The notes beneath the pieces are model-generated. The model saw only the letters and a program-made list of their open reading frames with translations. It made no database searches and was not told where the DNA came from. The position numbers and the translations under genes are program-made. From assembly GCF_019090165.1 (NCBI RefSeq), contig NZ_JAHRIB010000029.1, positions 1 to 64,000 of the forward strand: a DNA stretch of 64,000 bases, given 5' to 3'. Numbering within the stretch: the first letter of the stretch is position 1; every line of letters begins with the position of its first letter. Shown one piece after another: positions 26,618 to 36,173 of this stretch. Source of the DNA: Streptomyces sp. BV286 (GTDB taxonomy: Bacteria > Actinomycetota > Actinomycetes > Streptomycetales > Streptomycetaceae).

Positions 26618-27034
26618 TCAGGCCGCCGCGCAGTTCGGGCACACGCCGCGGTACGTCACCTCTACGTCCGAGACCGTGAAGCCGAAGCGCTCCGAGTCGG
26701 GGAGATCCGCCAGCGGATTGCCGCCCGGGTGCACGTCCTTGATCGCGCCGCACCGGGCGCAGACCAGGTGGTGGTGCGGCCGGTGGGCGTTCGGGTCGTA
26801 CCGCTTCGCGCGCTTGTCCGTGGCGACTTCCAGCACCTCGCCGAGCGAGACCAGCTCACCCAGCGTGTTGTAGACGGTCGCCCGGGAGATCTCCGGAAGC
26901 TTCACGACGGCGCGCGCGTGCACCTCGTCGGCCGTCAGGTGCACGTGATCGCCTTCGAGGACCTCCGCCACGACACGCCGCTGCGCTGTCATACGCCAGC
27001 CGCGTTCGCGCAGTCGTCCCAACAGGTCACTCAT
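26618..27034 (-). CDS. Fur-family metalloregulator (CatR/PerR-like)
   Basis: 138 residues. N-terminal winged helix with MTAQRRVVAEVL and the recognition-helix ISRATVYNTLGEL. C-terminal metal sites: HRPHHHLVCARCG and CPNC give a structural Cys4 zinc site and a His-rich regulatory site. I recall close similarity to S. coelicolor CatR, the peroxide-sensing repressor of catalase, but no catalase gene is adjacent, so Fur/PerR class is firmer than the CatR name. A TGGAC/GTCCA palindrome lies upstream and may be its operator. Confidence 0.88.
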   Translation of the reverse strand: MSDLLGRLRERGWRMTAQRRVVAEVLEGDHVHLTADEVHARAVVKLPEISRATVYNTLGELVSLGEVLEVATDKRAKRYDPNAHRPHHHLVCARCGAIKDVHPGGNPLADLPDSERFGFTVSDVEVTYRGVCPNCAAA

Positions 27035-27100
27035 GCGGCACAGCCTAACAGCAGCAGGACCAGAACCCGAACAGGTGTGACTTTGGAACATGGTTTGATT

Positions 27101-27113
27101 TGGACCTTGTCCA
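27101..27113. promoter_or_regulatory. Small palindrome upstream of the Fur-family gene
   Basis: TGGAC-CTT-GTCCA, 67 bases before the regulator's start, in a locally AT-rich patch (27080-27120). Position and symmetry suit an autoregulatory operator or promoter; there is no direct proof. Confidence 0.35.
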
Positions 27114-27259
27114 TTGTAGGATCAGGCTCGGCTCTGGCCCGGGAGGTCGGGCGGGCCGGGCGGGCCGGGCGGGTCGACGGAAGACCTCGGCAGGTGGCCG
27201 GAAGTCGCGGTCCAGGCACTGCGCGCGGCTGATGCCGGCACTGGAACGCCTGCCGTGGA

Positions 27260-27301
27260 GAGCGGGCCGGCTCCCCGTGTCCCGGGGGAGCCGGCCCGCT
27301 C
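27260..27301 (-). terminator. Terminator of the CBS-domain gene
   Basis: GAGCGGGCCGGCTCCCC (27260-27276) pairs perfectly with the sequence at 27285-27301 (17 bp, 8-base loop). It lies 51 bases after the CBS gene stop. The rest of the 317-base gap between the Fur and CBS genes holds a short GGGCGGGCC direct repeat and the Fur promoter region. Confidence 0.7.
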
Positions 27302-27351
27302 GTCCTTCTGTCACGGTTCCCGGGCGCCGGTGCCGGTCCGCCGAAGTCCCC

Positions 27352-27744
27352 TCAGGCCGGGGCGGGCTGACGGAGCGGCGCCCAGCAGCGGATGATGTCG
27401 CGGACCGAGACGATGCCGACCGGCTCGCCGTGGTCGAGGACGATGAGATGACGGAATCCGCCGTGGGCCATGGCCGAAGCGGCCTCCTCCAGCGTCCAGG
27501 TCGGGGTGGCGAACACCACGTCGGTGGTCGTGTGGGCGTGGGCCCGCTCGGTGTCCGGGCTCTGGCCCAGGCCGACGGAGTTGAGGATGTCGCGCTCGGT
27601 GAGGATGCCGAGCGCGCTGTCGTCGGGGTCGAGGACCACGGCCGCGCCGATACGACGCGCGGACATCAGCGCGGCGGCCTTGCGAAGGGTGTGGGCGGGG
27701 CCGATGGTGAGGACCACCGTGCTCATGGCGTCGCGGACGAGCAT
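27352..27744 (-). CDS. CBS-domain protein
   Basis: 130 residues consisting of a tandem CBS pair (Bateman module): the first with RRIGAAVVLDPDD and LGILTERDIL, the second with GFRHLIVLDHGEPVGIVSVRDI. Such stand-alone modules bind adenine nucleotides and act as energy or redox sensors on partner proteins. The ATG at 27744 is chosen over the GTG at 27756, because the GGAGG (27760-27756) overlaps that GTG but is 11 bases from the ATG. No partner gene is evident next to it. Confidence 0.88.
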   Translation of the reverse strand: MLVRDAMSTVVLTIGPAHTLRKAAALMSARRIGAAVVLDPDDSALGILTERDILNSVGLGQSPDTERAHAHTTTDVVFATPTWTLEEAASAMAHGGFRHLIVLDHGEPVGIVSVRDIIRCWAPLRQPAPA

Positions 27745-27763
27745 GGACGGAGCCACCTCCTAC

Positions 27764-27785
27764 GAATCCGCTAGTTAACGGATTC
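27764..27785. promoter_or_regulatory. Inverted and direct repeats upstream of the CBS gene
   Basis: GAATCCG (27764-27770), an 8-base spacer, and CGGATTC (27779-27785), followed by two direct copies of TTCACAAG. Compact repeats in an AT-richer patch just before the gene suggest an operator or promoter. Confidence 0.35.
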
Positions 27786-27907
27786 ACAAGTTCACAAGTG
27801 GGGGGACTCTCAGAGTCGCAGGCGAAGAGAGGGTCAACAAGAGGGCGCGCGCGCACGGTTCGGGGCGCGCACCGCGTCGTCCGGAGCCTCTGGCGACTCC
27901 ACGCACC

Positions 27908-28708
27908 TCAGTAGCGCTGGTTCAAGTACCCCAGCAGCTCGTCGTGCAGGATGCCGTTCGACGCCGCCGCGTTGCCGCTGTGCGGGCCCGGGCGGCCGTC
28001 GAGGCCGGTGAAGGAGCCACCCGCCTCCGTCACCACGATCGCGGTCGCCGCCATGTCCCACAGGGAGAGCTCGGGCTCCGCGCAGATGTCGACCGAGCCC
28101 TCGGCGACCATCATGTACGGCCAGAAGTCGCCGTACGCGCGCGTGCGCCACACCTCGCGGGTCAGGTCCAGGAACCCGTCCAGCAGGCTGCGCTCCTCCC
28201 AGCCGCCCAGCGAGGAGTACGCGAAGGAGGCGTCCTGCATGCGGGAGACCTCGGAGACCTTCAGCCGGGACGCGGACGACAGGCTGCGGCCGGTGAACGC
28301 GCCGTGGCCCTTCGACGCCCACCAGCGGCGGCCGAGCGCGGGTGCGGAGACCACCCCGACGACCGGCTGGAAACCGCCCTCGCCCGCCTCCATCAGCGCG
28401 ATCAGCGTGGCCCAGACGGGCACACCGCGGACGTAGTTCTTGGTGCCGTCGATCGGGTCGATCACCCAGCGGCGGGGGCCGGTGCCCTCGACGCCGTACT
28501 CCTCGCCGAGGATCGCGTCGCGTGGCCGTGCCCGCCCGAGGTGGCCGCGGATCAACTCCTCGGCGGCCTTGTCGGCCTCGCTCACCGGTGTCATGTCCGG
28601 CTTGGTCTCGACCTTGAGATCGAGCGCCTTGAACCGGTCCATCGTCGCGGCGTCGGCGGCGTCCGCCAGGACATGGGCGAGGCGCAGGTCATCGCGATAG
28701 TCGAGCAT
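27908..28708 (-). CDS. hisN: Histidinol-phosphatase (inositol-monophosphatase type)
   Basis: 266 residues of the Mg-dependent IMPase fold. Motifs: GEEYG (metal Glu), DPIDGTKN (metal Asp pair and Thr) and the C-terminal LSLWDMAA. In actinobacteria this class provides the histidinol-phosphate phosphatase step of histidine synthesis; WAT-type and other loops match HisN as I remember it. An inositol or other sugar monophosphatase cannot be excluded by motif alone. Divergent from the TetR gene. Confidence 0.85.
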   Translation of the reverse strand: MLDYRDDLRLAHVLADAADAATMDRFKALDLKVETKPDMTPVSEADKAAEELIRGHLGRARPRDAILGEEYGVEGTGPRRWVIDPIDGTKNYVRGVPVWATLIALMEAGEGGFQPVVGVVSAPALGRRWWASKGHGAFTGRSLSSASRLKVSEVSRMQDASFAYSSLGGWEERSLLDGFLDLTREVWRTRAYGDFWPYMMVAEGSVDICAEPELSLWDMAATAIVVTEAGGSFTGLDGRPGPHSGNAAASNGILHDELLGYLNQRY

Positions 28709-28879
28709 GAGCGAACCGTATCTTCCGGGTCGCTCCCCGGGAAACGGGGGGAGAGGCCGAGGTTGTACGGCGACCGCGGGCCGGTGCCTGCCGCCCGTGC
28801 CCCGTGGACCGGCGCCGCCCCGCGCCCGTGAAGGGGCGCACCGGGGTGCGGTCGCGCTCCTCGGTGATGCCGCGAACCC

Positions 28880-28908
28880 TTGACAGTGCCCCCGTCCGCG
28901 TCAACTCT
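28880..28908 (+). promoter_or_regulatory. Possible promoter of the TetR gene
   Basis: A perfect TTGACA (28880-28885), a 17-base spacer, then AACTCT (28903-28908), a weak -10. It lies 34 bases before the TetR start. Confidence 0.4.
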
Positions 28909-28942
28909 GAAGCGCAGAGCCGATCGCCCCAGGGAGGCGACG

Positions 28943-29554
28943 ATGCCTGCAGCGCGGGAATCCCTGCTGGACGCCGCCTACACGGCGCTCGGACGCCGTC
29001 CGTGGTCCGCCGTGCGGATGGTCGACGTGGCCGCCGTGGCCGGGGTGTCCCGGCAGACCCTCTACAACGAGTTCGGGAGCAAGGAAGGCCTTGCCCGGGC
29101 GCTCGTACGACGGGAGGCCGACGCCTATCTCGCGGGGGTGGAGCGGGCCCTGGTGAGCCGTGCGGAGCCCCGGGAGCGGTTGGCCGCGGCCGCAGAGTGG
29201 ACGGCGTCCGCGGCCCGGGGCAACGCGCTGGTGCGGGCCATGCTCACGGGATGCTGGGGGGAGCGGCTGCCCTCGCCGACCCTGTCCGCCGTGCCGTCGT
29301 CCTCGGGGGTGCCGGCCCAGCGGCGGGCCGACGGGCCGCTGCCCTCGCCCGGGGACTTCGTGGCACTGGTGCGGGACCGGGCCGTCGCCTCACTGGCGGG
29401 GCCCGGGGGATCGAAGTCCGAGGCGGCGGAGCTGGCCCGCGCCTGCGAACTCGCGGTGCGGCTGGGGGTGTCGTGCGTGCTGGCCCCCGCCGGGGAGGGC
29501 GGCACGGCCGGGATGGTCCGGGACGCGCTCGCCACCGTGCGGTCCGTGGTCTGA
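28943..29554 (+). CDS. TetR-family regulator
   Basis: 203 residues. The N-terminal helix-turn-helix (residues ~8-50) has MVDVAAVAGVSRQTLYNEFGSKEGL, split here as the turn AGVSRQT and the TLYNEFG recognition helix. The C-terminal ligand domain is rich in Ala and Leu. AGGGAGG six bases before the ATG supports the start. It converges on the SMR exporter gene and may control it, a common pairing, but no operator is recognised. Confidence 0.88.
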   Translation: MPAARESLLDAAYTALGRRPWSAVRMVDVAAVAGVSRQTLYNEFGSKEGLARALVRREADAYLAGVERALVSRAEPRERLAAAAEWTASAARGNALVRAMLTGCWGERLPSPTLSAVPSSSGVPAQRRADGPLPSPGDFVALVRDRAVASLAGPGGSKSEAAELARACELAVRLGVSCVLAPAGEGGTAGMVRDALATVRSVV

Positions 29555-29611
29555 CGCGGCCGGGTGCGCGTGGCTACGGACCGGCCCCGTGCGGCCCGGT
29601 CCGGTGCGGAC

Positions 29612-29935
29612 CTACTGGGTCGAGCCCGACAGCTGAAGGCCGATTACTCCTATGATCACCAGGGAGATCGAGACGATCTTCAGCGTGGACACCAGGTCGT
29701 CGAGGAAGATCATGCCGTAGATGGCGGTGCCCGCCGCCCCGATGCCCGTCCACACCGCGTAGGCGGGTCCCACGTCGAGCTTCTTCAGGGACAGGGTCAG
29801 AAGACCGAAGCTGCCCAGCGCGAAGATGCAGAAGGCCACCGTCGGCCAGAGTCTCGTGAAGCCGTGGGAGAGCTTGAGGCAGACGGCGAAACCCGTCTCC
29901 AGGAACCCCGCCACGACGACCAGCAGCCACGCCAT
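29612..29935 (-). CDS. SMR-family exporter, SugE/Gdx-like
   Basis: 107 residues, four membrane helices. Glu13 in the first helix is the proton/substrate site of SMR transporters. The GPAYAVWTGIGAAG stretch matches the SugE/Gdx branch, which exports guanidinium, better than EmrE-type multidrug exporters. GGGAGGG six bases before the ATG at 29935 decides the start. No guanidine riboswitch could be recognised in the 123 bases before it. Confidence 0.88.
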   Translation of the reverse strand: MAWLLVVVAGFLETGFAVCLKLSHGFTRLWPTVAFCIFALGSFGLLTLSLKKLDVGPAYAVWTGIGAAGTAIYGMIFLDDLVSTLKIVSISLVIIGVIGLQLSGSTQ

Positions 29936-30058
29936 GTGATGCCCTCCCACGCTCCGTGACCGCTTCGTATCGCTTGCGTCCCGCTTGGTGCGATTATGCC
30001 TTTACCGTCGCAGCGGGGGCGCAAACAACACCGAGGTCACGCGACGATCAGGCGCCGG

Positions 30059-31069
30059 TCAGTCACCCTCGCGGCGCTCGCGCGTGGAGAGCAGCCGGCG
30101 CAGCGAGTAGAGGCGGGCCGGATCCGCGTGACCCTGCGCCACCCACTCGTCCAGCGCGCAGTCCTGCTCGTCGTGACTGCACGCGCGCGGACAGCCCTCC
30201 GTGCCGGGCTCCAGATCGGGGAACGCCTTGATGACCCGCGACGGGTCCACATGGTGCAGCCCGAAGGAGCGGACACCCGGAGTGTCGACGACCCAGCCGT
30301 CGTTGTCGGGCAGCGGGATCGCGCGCGCCGACGTCGTCGTGTGCCGGCCGCGGCCGGTGACCGCGTTGACCACACCCGTCGACCGCCGTCGCTCACGCGA
30401 CACGAGCGCGTTGACCAGCGTCGTCTTGCCGACACCGGAGTGCCCCACGAACGCCGTGATCTTGCCGTCCAGCAGCTTGTGCACGCGGTCCAGCGCCTCG
30501 CCGCTCTCCAGCTCCTCGCGGCTCGTCACGACGTACGGGACGCCCAGTGCCCCGTACAGCTCCAGCAGTTCGTCGGGCGGGGCCAGGTCCGACTTCGTCA
30601 GGACCAGCAGGGGATCCAGGCCGCCGTCGTACGCGGCCACCAGGCAGCGGTCGATGAGGCGCGGCCGGGGCTCGGGGTCCGCGAGGGCGGTGACGACGGC
30701 CAGCTGGTCGGCGTTGGCGACGACGACCCGCTCGTACGGATCGTCGTCGTCGGCCGTGCGGCGCAGGACCGACGTGCGCGGCTCGATGCGGACGATGCGG
30801 GCCAGGGTGTCCTTCTCGCCGGACAGGTCGCCGACGATGGCCACCCGGTCGCCGACGACCGCGGCCTTGCGGCCCAGCTCGCGGGCCTTCATCGCCATGA
30901 CGACCCTGTCGTCCACCAGGCAGGTCAGGCGGCCCCGGTCGACGGTGAGGACCATGCCCAGGGCCGCCTCCTCGTGCTTGGGGCGGATGTTCGTACGGGG
31001 ACGGTTGCCCTTGCGGTTCGGGCGGTGGCGGATGTCGTCCTCGTCGGTGTTCTTGCTGTATCGGCGCAT
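30059..31069 (-). CDS. rsgA: Ribosome small-subunit GTPase RsgA
   Basis: 336 residues. An OB-like N-terminal domain is followed by a circularly permuted GTPase: the G4 motif (TKSD) precedes G1 (GHSGVGKTT), then G2/G3 with DTPGVRSF. The C-terminal zinc site is C-x4-C-x-H-x5-C within CPRACSHDEQDC. RsgA checks late 30S subunit maturation. It lies 16 bases downstream of aroA on the same strand. Confidence 0.95.
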   Translation of the reverse strand: MRRYSKNTDEDDIRHRPNRKGNRPRTNIRPKHEEAALGMVLTVDRGRLTCLVDDRVVMAMKARELGRKAAVVGDRVAIVGDLSGEKDTLARIVRIEPRTSVLRRTADDDDPYERVVVANADQLAVVTALADPEPRPRLIDRCLVAAYDGGLDPLLVLTKSDLAPPDELLELYGALGVPYVVTSREELESGEALDRVHKLLDGKITAFVGHSGVGKTTLVNALVSRERRRSTGVVNAVTGRGRHTTTSARAIPLPDNDGWVVDTPGVRSFGLHHVDPSRVIKAFPDLEPGTEGCPRACSHDEQDCALDEWVAQGHADPARLYSLRRLLSTRERREGD

Positions 31070-31085
31070 GATCCTGGTCCGCCCG

Positions 31086-32402
31086 TCAGTTCCCGAGCAT
31101 TCCGGCCCACAGGTCGGGGAAGTCCGGCAGCGTCTTCGCCGTCGTCGCCACGTTCTCGATCCGTACGCCCTCCACCGCGAGGCCGATGATCGCGCCGGCC
31201 GTGGCCATGCGGTGGTCGTCGTACGTGTGGAAGGTCCCGCCGTGCAGCGGGCGCGGCCGGATGTGGAGGCCGTCGGCGGTCTCGGTGACGTCGCCGCCCA
31301 GTTCGTTGATCTCCTTGGTGAGCGCGGCCAGCCGGTCCGTCTCGTGCAGTCGCAGGTGCGCCACGCCCCGCAGGGTGGAGGGGGAGTCGGCGAGGGCCGC
31401 GACCGCCGCGATGCCGGGGGTCAGCTCGCCGACCTCGCCCAGGTCCACGTCGAGGCCGTGGATCGAGCCCGAGCCGGTGAACTCCAGGCCCCGGTCGGTC
31501 AGTTCGCAGGATCCGCCCATCTCGGTGAAGATCTCACGCAGCCTGTCGCCGGGCTGGGTGGTGCGGGCCGGCCAGTCGGGGATCACGACCCTGCCGCCGG
31601 TGACCAGGGCGGCCGCCAGGAACGGCTGGGCGTTCGACAGGTCCGGCTCGACCGTCAGGTCACGGCCGAGGAGCGCGCCCGGCGTGACCCGCCAGACGTT
31701 CGGTTCGCCGCCCGACTCCGGGGTGTCCACCTGGGCGCCGACCGACCGCAGCATGTCGACGGTCATCCGGATGTGCGGCATGGAGGGGAGTGTCGAGCCC
31801 GTGTGCCGGACCTCGACGCCCTGGTTGAAGCGCGGGCCGGACAGCAGCAGCGCCGACACGAACTGCGAGGACGAGGAGGCGTCGATCGCCACCGGGCCGC
31901 CCTCCAGCGCCCCGCCGCCGTGCACGGTCAGCGGCAGCGCGCCGCGGCTGTCGTCGTCGATCCGGGCGCCGAGGGCGCGCAGGGCGTCGATCACACCGTT
32001 CAGCGGGCGCTCGTACGAACGCGGGTCGCCGTCGAAGCGGATGGGCCCGTCGGCGAGGGCGGCGACCGGGGGGAGGAAACGCATCACCGTGCCGGCGTTG
32101 CCCACGTCGACGGTGGCCGGGCCGCGCAGACCCGAGGGGATGACGCGCCATGCCTCGCCGGAGCCGTCGGGACCCACGCCCTCCTCGATGCCCACGCCCA
32201 TCTCGCGCAGGGCACCGGCCATCAGGAGGGTGTCGCGGGAGCGCAGCGGGCGGCGCAGCCAGCCGGGCTCGGCCGCCAGGGCGGCGAGGACGAGCGCGCG
32301 GTTGGTGACCGACTTGGACCCGGGCACGTGGACCGTCGCGTCGACGGTTCCGCTCGCGTGCGGGGCGGGCCAGAGGGCGGTGTGTGCGGGGTTAACGGGC
32401 AT
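31086..32402 (-). CDS. aroA: 3-phosphoshikimate 1-carboxyvinyltransferase (EPSP synthase)
   Basis: 438 residues, the sixth step of the shikimate pathway. Motifs: [11 protein letters not shown] at the N-terminus (Lys and Ser contact shikimate-3-phosphate), [13 protein letters not shown] (PEP binding), and the C-terminal HETDR-like [10 protein letters not shown]. The GNAGTxxR loop is intact. aroA and rsgA form an operon, as recalled for other Streptomyces. Confidence 0.95.
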   Translation of the reverse strand: MPVNPAHTALWPAPHASGTVDATVHVPGSKSVTNRALVLAALAAEPGWLRRPLRSRDTLLMAGALREMGVGIEEGVGPDGSGEAWRVIPSGLRGPATVDVGNAGTVMRFLPPVAALADGPIRFDGDPRSYERPLNGVIDALRALGARIDDDSRGALPLTVHGGGALEGGPVAIDASSSSQFVSALLLSGPRFNQGVEVRHTGSTLPSMPHIRMTVDMLRSVGAQVDTPESGGEPNVWRVTPGALLGRDLTVEPDLSNAQPFLAAALVTGGRVVIPDWPARTTQPGDRLREIFTEMGGSCELTDRGLEFTGSGSIHGLDVDLGEVGELTPGIAAVAALADSPSTLRGVAHLRLHETDRLAALTKEINELGGDVTETADGLHIRPRPLHGGTFHTYDDHRMATAGAIIGLAVEGVRIENVATTAKTLPDFPDLWAGMLGN

Positions 32403-32560
32403 GCCCTCACTTTAGTGGTCCGGCACTGGCCGGGATCTTGATCGAATCCGGTGAAACCGTGCTGCGGGGCGCGCCCGAGTGCTCGGCGGGAGGGACGACC
32501 GGGCGGCTGCGGTGCGTGGGCGTGCGCCCGCCCGGTTCGCGCGCCTGCGAGCGGCGCGGC

Positions 32561-33283
32561 TCACAGCGCCAGCAGCCACCTGCCGCCGCCTATCAGGGAG
32601 CACAGTGACACCGCGTGGAACAGGAAGAACCACATGCCCGCGGGGACATGCGTCAGACGGGACAGCTGGTCGGCGTCCGAGTCGCCCGCCCCGCCCCGGC
32701 TGCGCTTGGCCTGGAGCTCGAAGGCCGGACGGACTCCGCCGAGGAGGAGGAACCAGACGACGGCGTACGCGAACGCCGCCTGCACCTGAGGGCCGGCCAG
32801 CCAGGACACCACCACGAACGTGCCGCCGGTGAGCAGGACCGTGAGCGCGCCGTACGCGTTGCGGATCATCACCAGCATCGCCACGAGCAGCAGTGTGGCC
32901 AGCCACAGCAGGGCGGTGATGTGGCCGGCGGCCAGCATCGCGGCGCCGCCCAGACCGAGCAGCGGCGGAGCGGTGTAGCCCGACGCGGCCGTGAGGATCA
33001 TGCCGAGGCCGGTCGGCTTGCCGCGGCTGACCGTGAGGCCGCTGGTGTCGGAGTGCAGCCGGATGCCGCTGAGGCTGCGGCCGGTGAGCAGTGCGACCAG
33101 ACCGTGGCCGCCCTCGTGGGCGATGGTGATGGCGTTGCGCGAGAGCCGCCAGAGCGGGTGCGGGACGACCACGGCCAGCGCGGCGGCCAGCGTGACGACG
33201 ACGACCCAGGTGTCGGGGTCGGGCTGGCTCCCGAAGACCTCGTCCCAGAGGGTGGCCAACGAGGTGGCCGCGGTGCTGTCCAT
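32561..33283 (-). CDS. M50-type membrane metallopeptidase
   Basis: 240 residues, about six membrane helices. The zinc motif HEGGH lies in the second helix (AITIAHEGGHGLVALLTG). It is a short site-2-protease-like protein of the M50B-like actinobacterial type, without PDZ or CBS domains. The substrate is unknown; such proteins cut anti-sigma or other membrane proteins. It lies upstream of aroA with a 158-base gap that holds an ACCGGGCGG/CCGCCCGGT inverted repeat. Confidence 0.85.
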   Translation of the reverse strand: MDSTAATSLATLWDEVFGSQPDPDTWVVVVTLAAALAVVVPHPLWRLSRNAITIAHEGGHGLVALLTGRSLSGIRLHSDTSGLTVSRGKPTGLGMILTAASGYTAPPLLGLGGAAMLAAGHITALLWLATLLLVAMLVMIRNAYGALTVLLTGGTFVVVSWLAGPQVQAAFAYAVVWFLLLGGVRPAFELQAKRSRGGAGDSDADQLSRLTHVPAGMWFFLFHAVSLCSLIGGGRWLLAL

Positions 33284-33332
33284 TGTTGCGTGGGCTCCCT
33301 AGGGGCATATGGAATCTGGCAGTGTGGCACGT

Positions 33333-34148
33333 ATGTGCGGACGGTATGCAGCGAGTCGTGGACCCGAGGATCTCGCAGGAATCTTTGAGATCGAGAAGTG
33401 GGAGCCGGAGGAGACTCTGGACCCCGATTTCAACGTGGCTCCGACCAAGGAGGTCTACGCGGTCCTGGACCGCCCTGTTAAGGACGCGGAGGACCCCGGG
33501 CCGGTTCGGCAGCTGCGCCGGCTCAAGTGGGGGCTGATCCCCTCCTGGTCGAAGACACCCGAGGGCGGCGCCCGGATGATCAACGCCCGCGCCGAGACCG
33601 TCCACGAGAAGCCCTCCTTCCGGCGGGCCTTCACCTCCCGGCGCTGCGTCATCCCCGCCGACGGCTACTACGAGTGGGTGACCGGCACCGGCGAGCGGGA
33701 CCTGGAGGTCGAGGGCAAGAAGAAGAGGCCCCGCAAGCAGCCGTACTTCGTGCTCCCCGCCGACGGATCGGTCTTCGCGATGGCCGGACTGTACGAGTTC
33801 TGGCGGGACAGGACGCTGCCCGACGACCACCCGAGGTCCTGGTGGGTGACGTGCTCCGTCATCACCACGGAGGCGGAGACAGCCCCGCTCGCGGTCGCCC
33901 CGCAGGAGGGCCCGCGCACCCTCGCGGACATCCACCCGCGGATGCCGCTCATGCTCACCCCGGACCGCTGGGACGCCTGGCTCGACCCCTCCCGCACGGA
34001 CGTCGAGGACCTGCGTGCCCTGCTCGCGCCGCCGCCGGAGGGCCTGATGCGGGCCTATCCCGTCTCCACGGCGGTGAGCAACGTCCGCAACAACGGCCCG
34101 GAGCTGCTGAAGGAGCTGGAGGGGCCCGAGGAGGGCACACTCTTCTGA
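33333..34148 (+). CDS. SRAP-domain abasic-site shield protein (HMCES/YedK-like)
   Basis: 271 residues. Begins MCGRY: after Met removal Cys2 is the nucleophile that forms a thiazolidine crosslink with abasic DNA, so the ATG at 33333 is required and the upstream in-frame start (33309) is wrong. Other conserved residues are NARAET (Asn), GYYEW (Glu) and HPRMP (His). Protects single-stranded DNA at forks. It precedes the hydrolase gene by one base. Confidence 0.93.
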   Translation: MCGRYAASRGPEDLAGIFEIEKWEPEETLDPDFNVAPTKEVYAVLDRPVKDAEDPGPVRQLRRLKWGLIPSWSKTPEGGARMINARAETVHEKPSFRRAFTSRRCVIPADGYYEWVTGTGERDLEVEGKKKRPRKQPYFVLPADGSVFAMAGLYEFWRDRTLPDDHPRSWWVTCSVITTEAETAPLAVAPQEGPRTLADIHPRMPLMLTPDRWDAWLDPSRTDVEDLRALLAPPPEGLMRAYPVSTAVSNVRNNGPELLKELEGPEEGTLF

Positions 34149-34149
34149 T

Positions 34150-34794
34150 GTGACGCATGTGACGGAGATCATCGAAACGGTCGACACCGACGCGGGGACG
34201 GCCCGCGTCACCTGGCACCGGGCGAAGAAGGCGCGGCTGGTGCTCGCCGTCAGCCACGGAGCCGGGGGCGGGATCGAGGCACGCGACCTCCGGGCCCTCG
34301 CCGCCGCCCTGCCCGGCCACGGCGTGACCGTGGCCCTCGTGGAACAGCCCTGGCGGGTGGCGGGCAAGAAGCTGGCGCCCGCCCCGAAGACGCTGGACGC
34401 GGGGTGGCGGGGCCTGTGGCCCCTGGTCGCGAAGCCCGGGCTCCCCGTCGTCGCCGGCGGACGCAGCGCCGGGGCCCGGGTCGCCTGCCGTACGGCCGCC
34501 GAACTGGGCGCCCACGCCGTCCTCGCGCTCAGCTTCCCCCTGCACCCGCCGGGCAGGCCGGAGAAGTCCCGCGCCGGTGAGCTGCTGGGAGCGGGGGTGC
34601 CCACGCTCGTCGTCCAGGGCGGCAACGACCCGTTCGGCAGACCCGAGGAGTTCCCGGAGGGCTCGTACGAGCTCGTGGAGGTGCCTTACGGCGATCACGG
34701 GTTCGCCGTCCCGAAGCGTGCCCCGGTCGATCAGGACCAGGCCCTGCGGACCGTCACGGACGGTGTCCTGCTGTGGACCTCGTCACTCGGGTGA
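34150..34794 (+). CDS. Alpha/beta hydrolase (Tex30/KANL3-like)
   Basis: 214 residues, a compact alpha/beta hydrolase. The catalytic triad can be read as Ser in GGRSAGAR, Asp in GGNDPFG and His in GDHGF; SHGAGGG near residue 36 forms the oxyanion side. No lid domain and no signal peptide. The GTG start lies one base after the SRAP stop, so the two are co-translated. Substrate unknown. The next gene in the same direction is sigR, which has its own promoter. Confidence 0.82.
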   Translation: MTHVTEIIETVDTDAGTARVTWHRAKKARLVLAVSHGAGGGIEARDLRALAAALPGHGVTVALVEQPWRVAGKKLAPAPKTLDAGWRGLWPLVAKPGLPVVAGGRSAGARVACRTAAELGAHAVLALSFPLHPPGRPEKSRAGELLGAGVPTLVVQGGNDPFGRPEEFPEGSYELVEVPYGDHGFAVPKRAPVDQDQALRTVTDGVLLWTSSLG

Positions 34795-34798
34795 CCCC

Positions 34799-34825
34799 GG
34801 GAATGCCGAGCCCCGGAGCACTGTT
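34799..34825 (+). promoter_or_regulatory. Sigma-R promoter upstream of sigR (p2-type)
   Basis: GGGAAT (34799-34804), exactly 18 bases, then GTT (34823-34825): a perfect GGAAT-N18-GTT. It matches the autoregulated sigRp2 of S. coelicolor, which amplifies SigR during disulfide stress and gives a message long enough to include the upstream start at 34885. Confidence 0.85.
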
Positions 34826-34884
34826 GTGCGGATCAGACAGCACGGAGCGTGCTGTGAGAAGTCGTACGAGAGGAAGTCCGCCGC

Positions 34885-35070
34885 ATGGGTTCGACCATCT
34901 GCCCGAGCCGTAGCAGCAGCGCTGACCTGGAGTGGTCCGTGCTGTCCGCGGCGAAGACCGCGCCTGTTCGGGCGGCGGGCGGACCGGATCGGCAAGCCGC
35001 CGTGACCGCCGGTCGTCTATTCTCCGATTCAGGTGGGACCGGTTTCGGCCCCGCCCAGACTCTGGAGGAG
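34885..35070 (+). other. In-frame N-terminal extension of SigR (alternative start)
   Basis: The sigR frame is open upstream to an ATG at 34885, adding 62 codons that begin [24 protein letters not shown] lies 8 bases before it. In S. coelicolor a longer, unstable SigR form with about 55 extra residues is made from the stress-induced message and degraded. This extension has the right position and size to be its counterpart. It contains one Cys and no known domain. Confidence 0.6.
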
Positions 35071-35747
<677 letters not shown>

Positions 35748-35751
<4 letters not shown>

Positions 35752-36065
35752 GCTGCGGAGAGCCGCACGAGACGGACTGCAGTGAAGTACTCGATCATCT
35801 CTACGAGTTCCTCGACCACGAGATGCCCGACGCGGACTGCACGAAGTTCGAGGTGCACTTCGAGGAGTGCTCCCCGTGCCTTGAGAAGTACGGCCTGGAG
35901 CAGGCCGTGAAGAAGCTGGTCAAGCGGTGCTGCGGTCAGGACGACGTGCCGACCGACCTGCGGTCGAAGGTCATGGGCCGCATCGAGCTGATCCGCTCCG
36001 GGCAGGCCGTGCCCGAGCATGAGATCACGGCCACCGACGTCCGCGGCGCAGCCGCCGAAGGCTGA
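35748..36065 (+). CDS. rsrA: Redox-sensitive zinc anti-sigma factor RsrA
   Basis: 105 residues, the same length as S. coelicolor RsrA. A ZAS-family anti-sigma factor: Cys11, His37, Cys41 and Cys44 (HFEECSPC) are all present and bind zinc; oxidation of the trigger cysteines releases SigR. Cys3, Cys31 and CC near residue 61 are also present. ATGA overlap with sigR ensures balanced synthesis. GTG/ATG ambiguity does not arise. Confidence 0.96.
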
Positions 36066-36133
36066 CGACTCCCGCCCGCCCGACGGTCGGTGACGATCCG
36101 TCGGGTGGCCGGTCGAGAGCCGCGTGTCCCGAC

Positions 36134-36159
36134 GCCGGACCGGTCGCACCCGGTCCGGC
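36134..36159. terminator. Terminator between convergent rsrA and roadblock gene
   Basis: GCCGGACCGG (36134-36143) pairs with CCGGTCCGGC (36150-36159) over a 6-base loop. Confidence 0.6.
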
Positions 36160-36173
36160 TCGTGGGATCGGCG

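Noticed and set aside
29936..30058. A guanidine riboswitch before the SugE/Gdx-like exporter
   Set aside because: I looked for the ykkC, mini-ykkC (paired ACGR loops) and guanidine-III forms on the minus strand and found none; the gap is only 123 bases.
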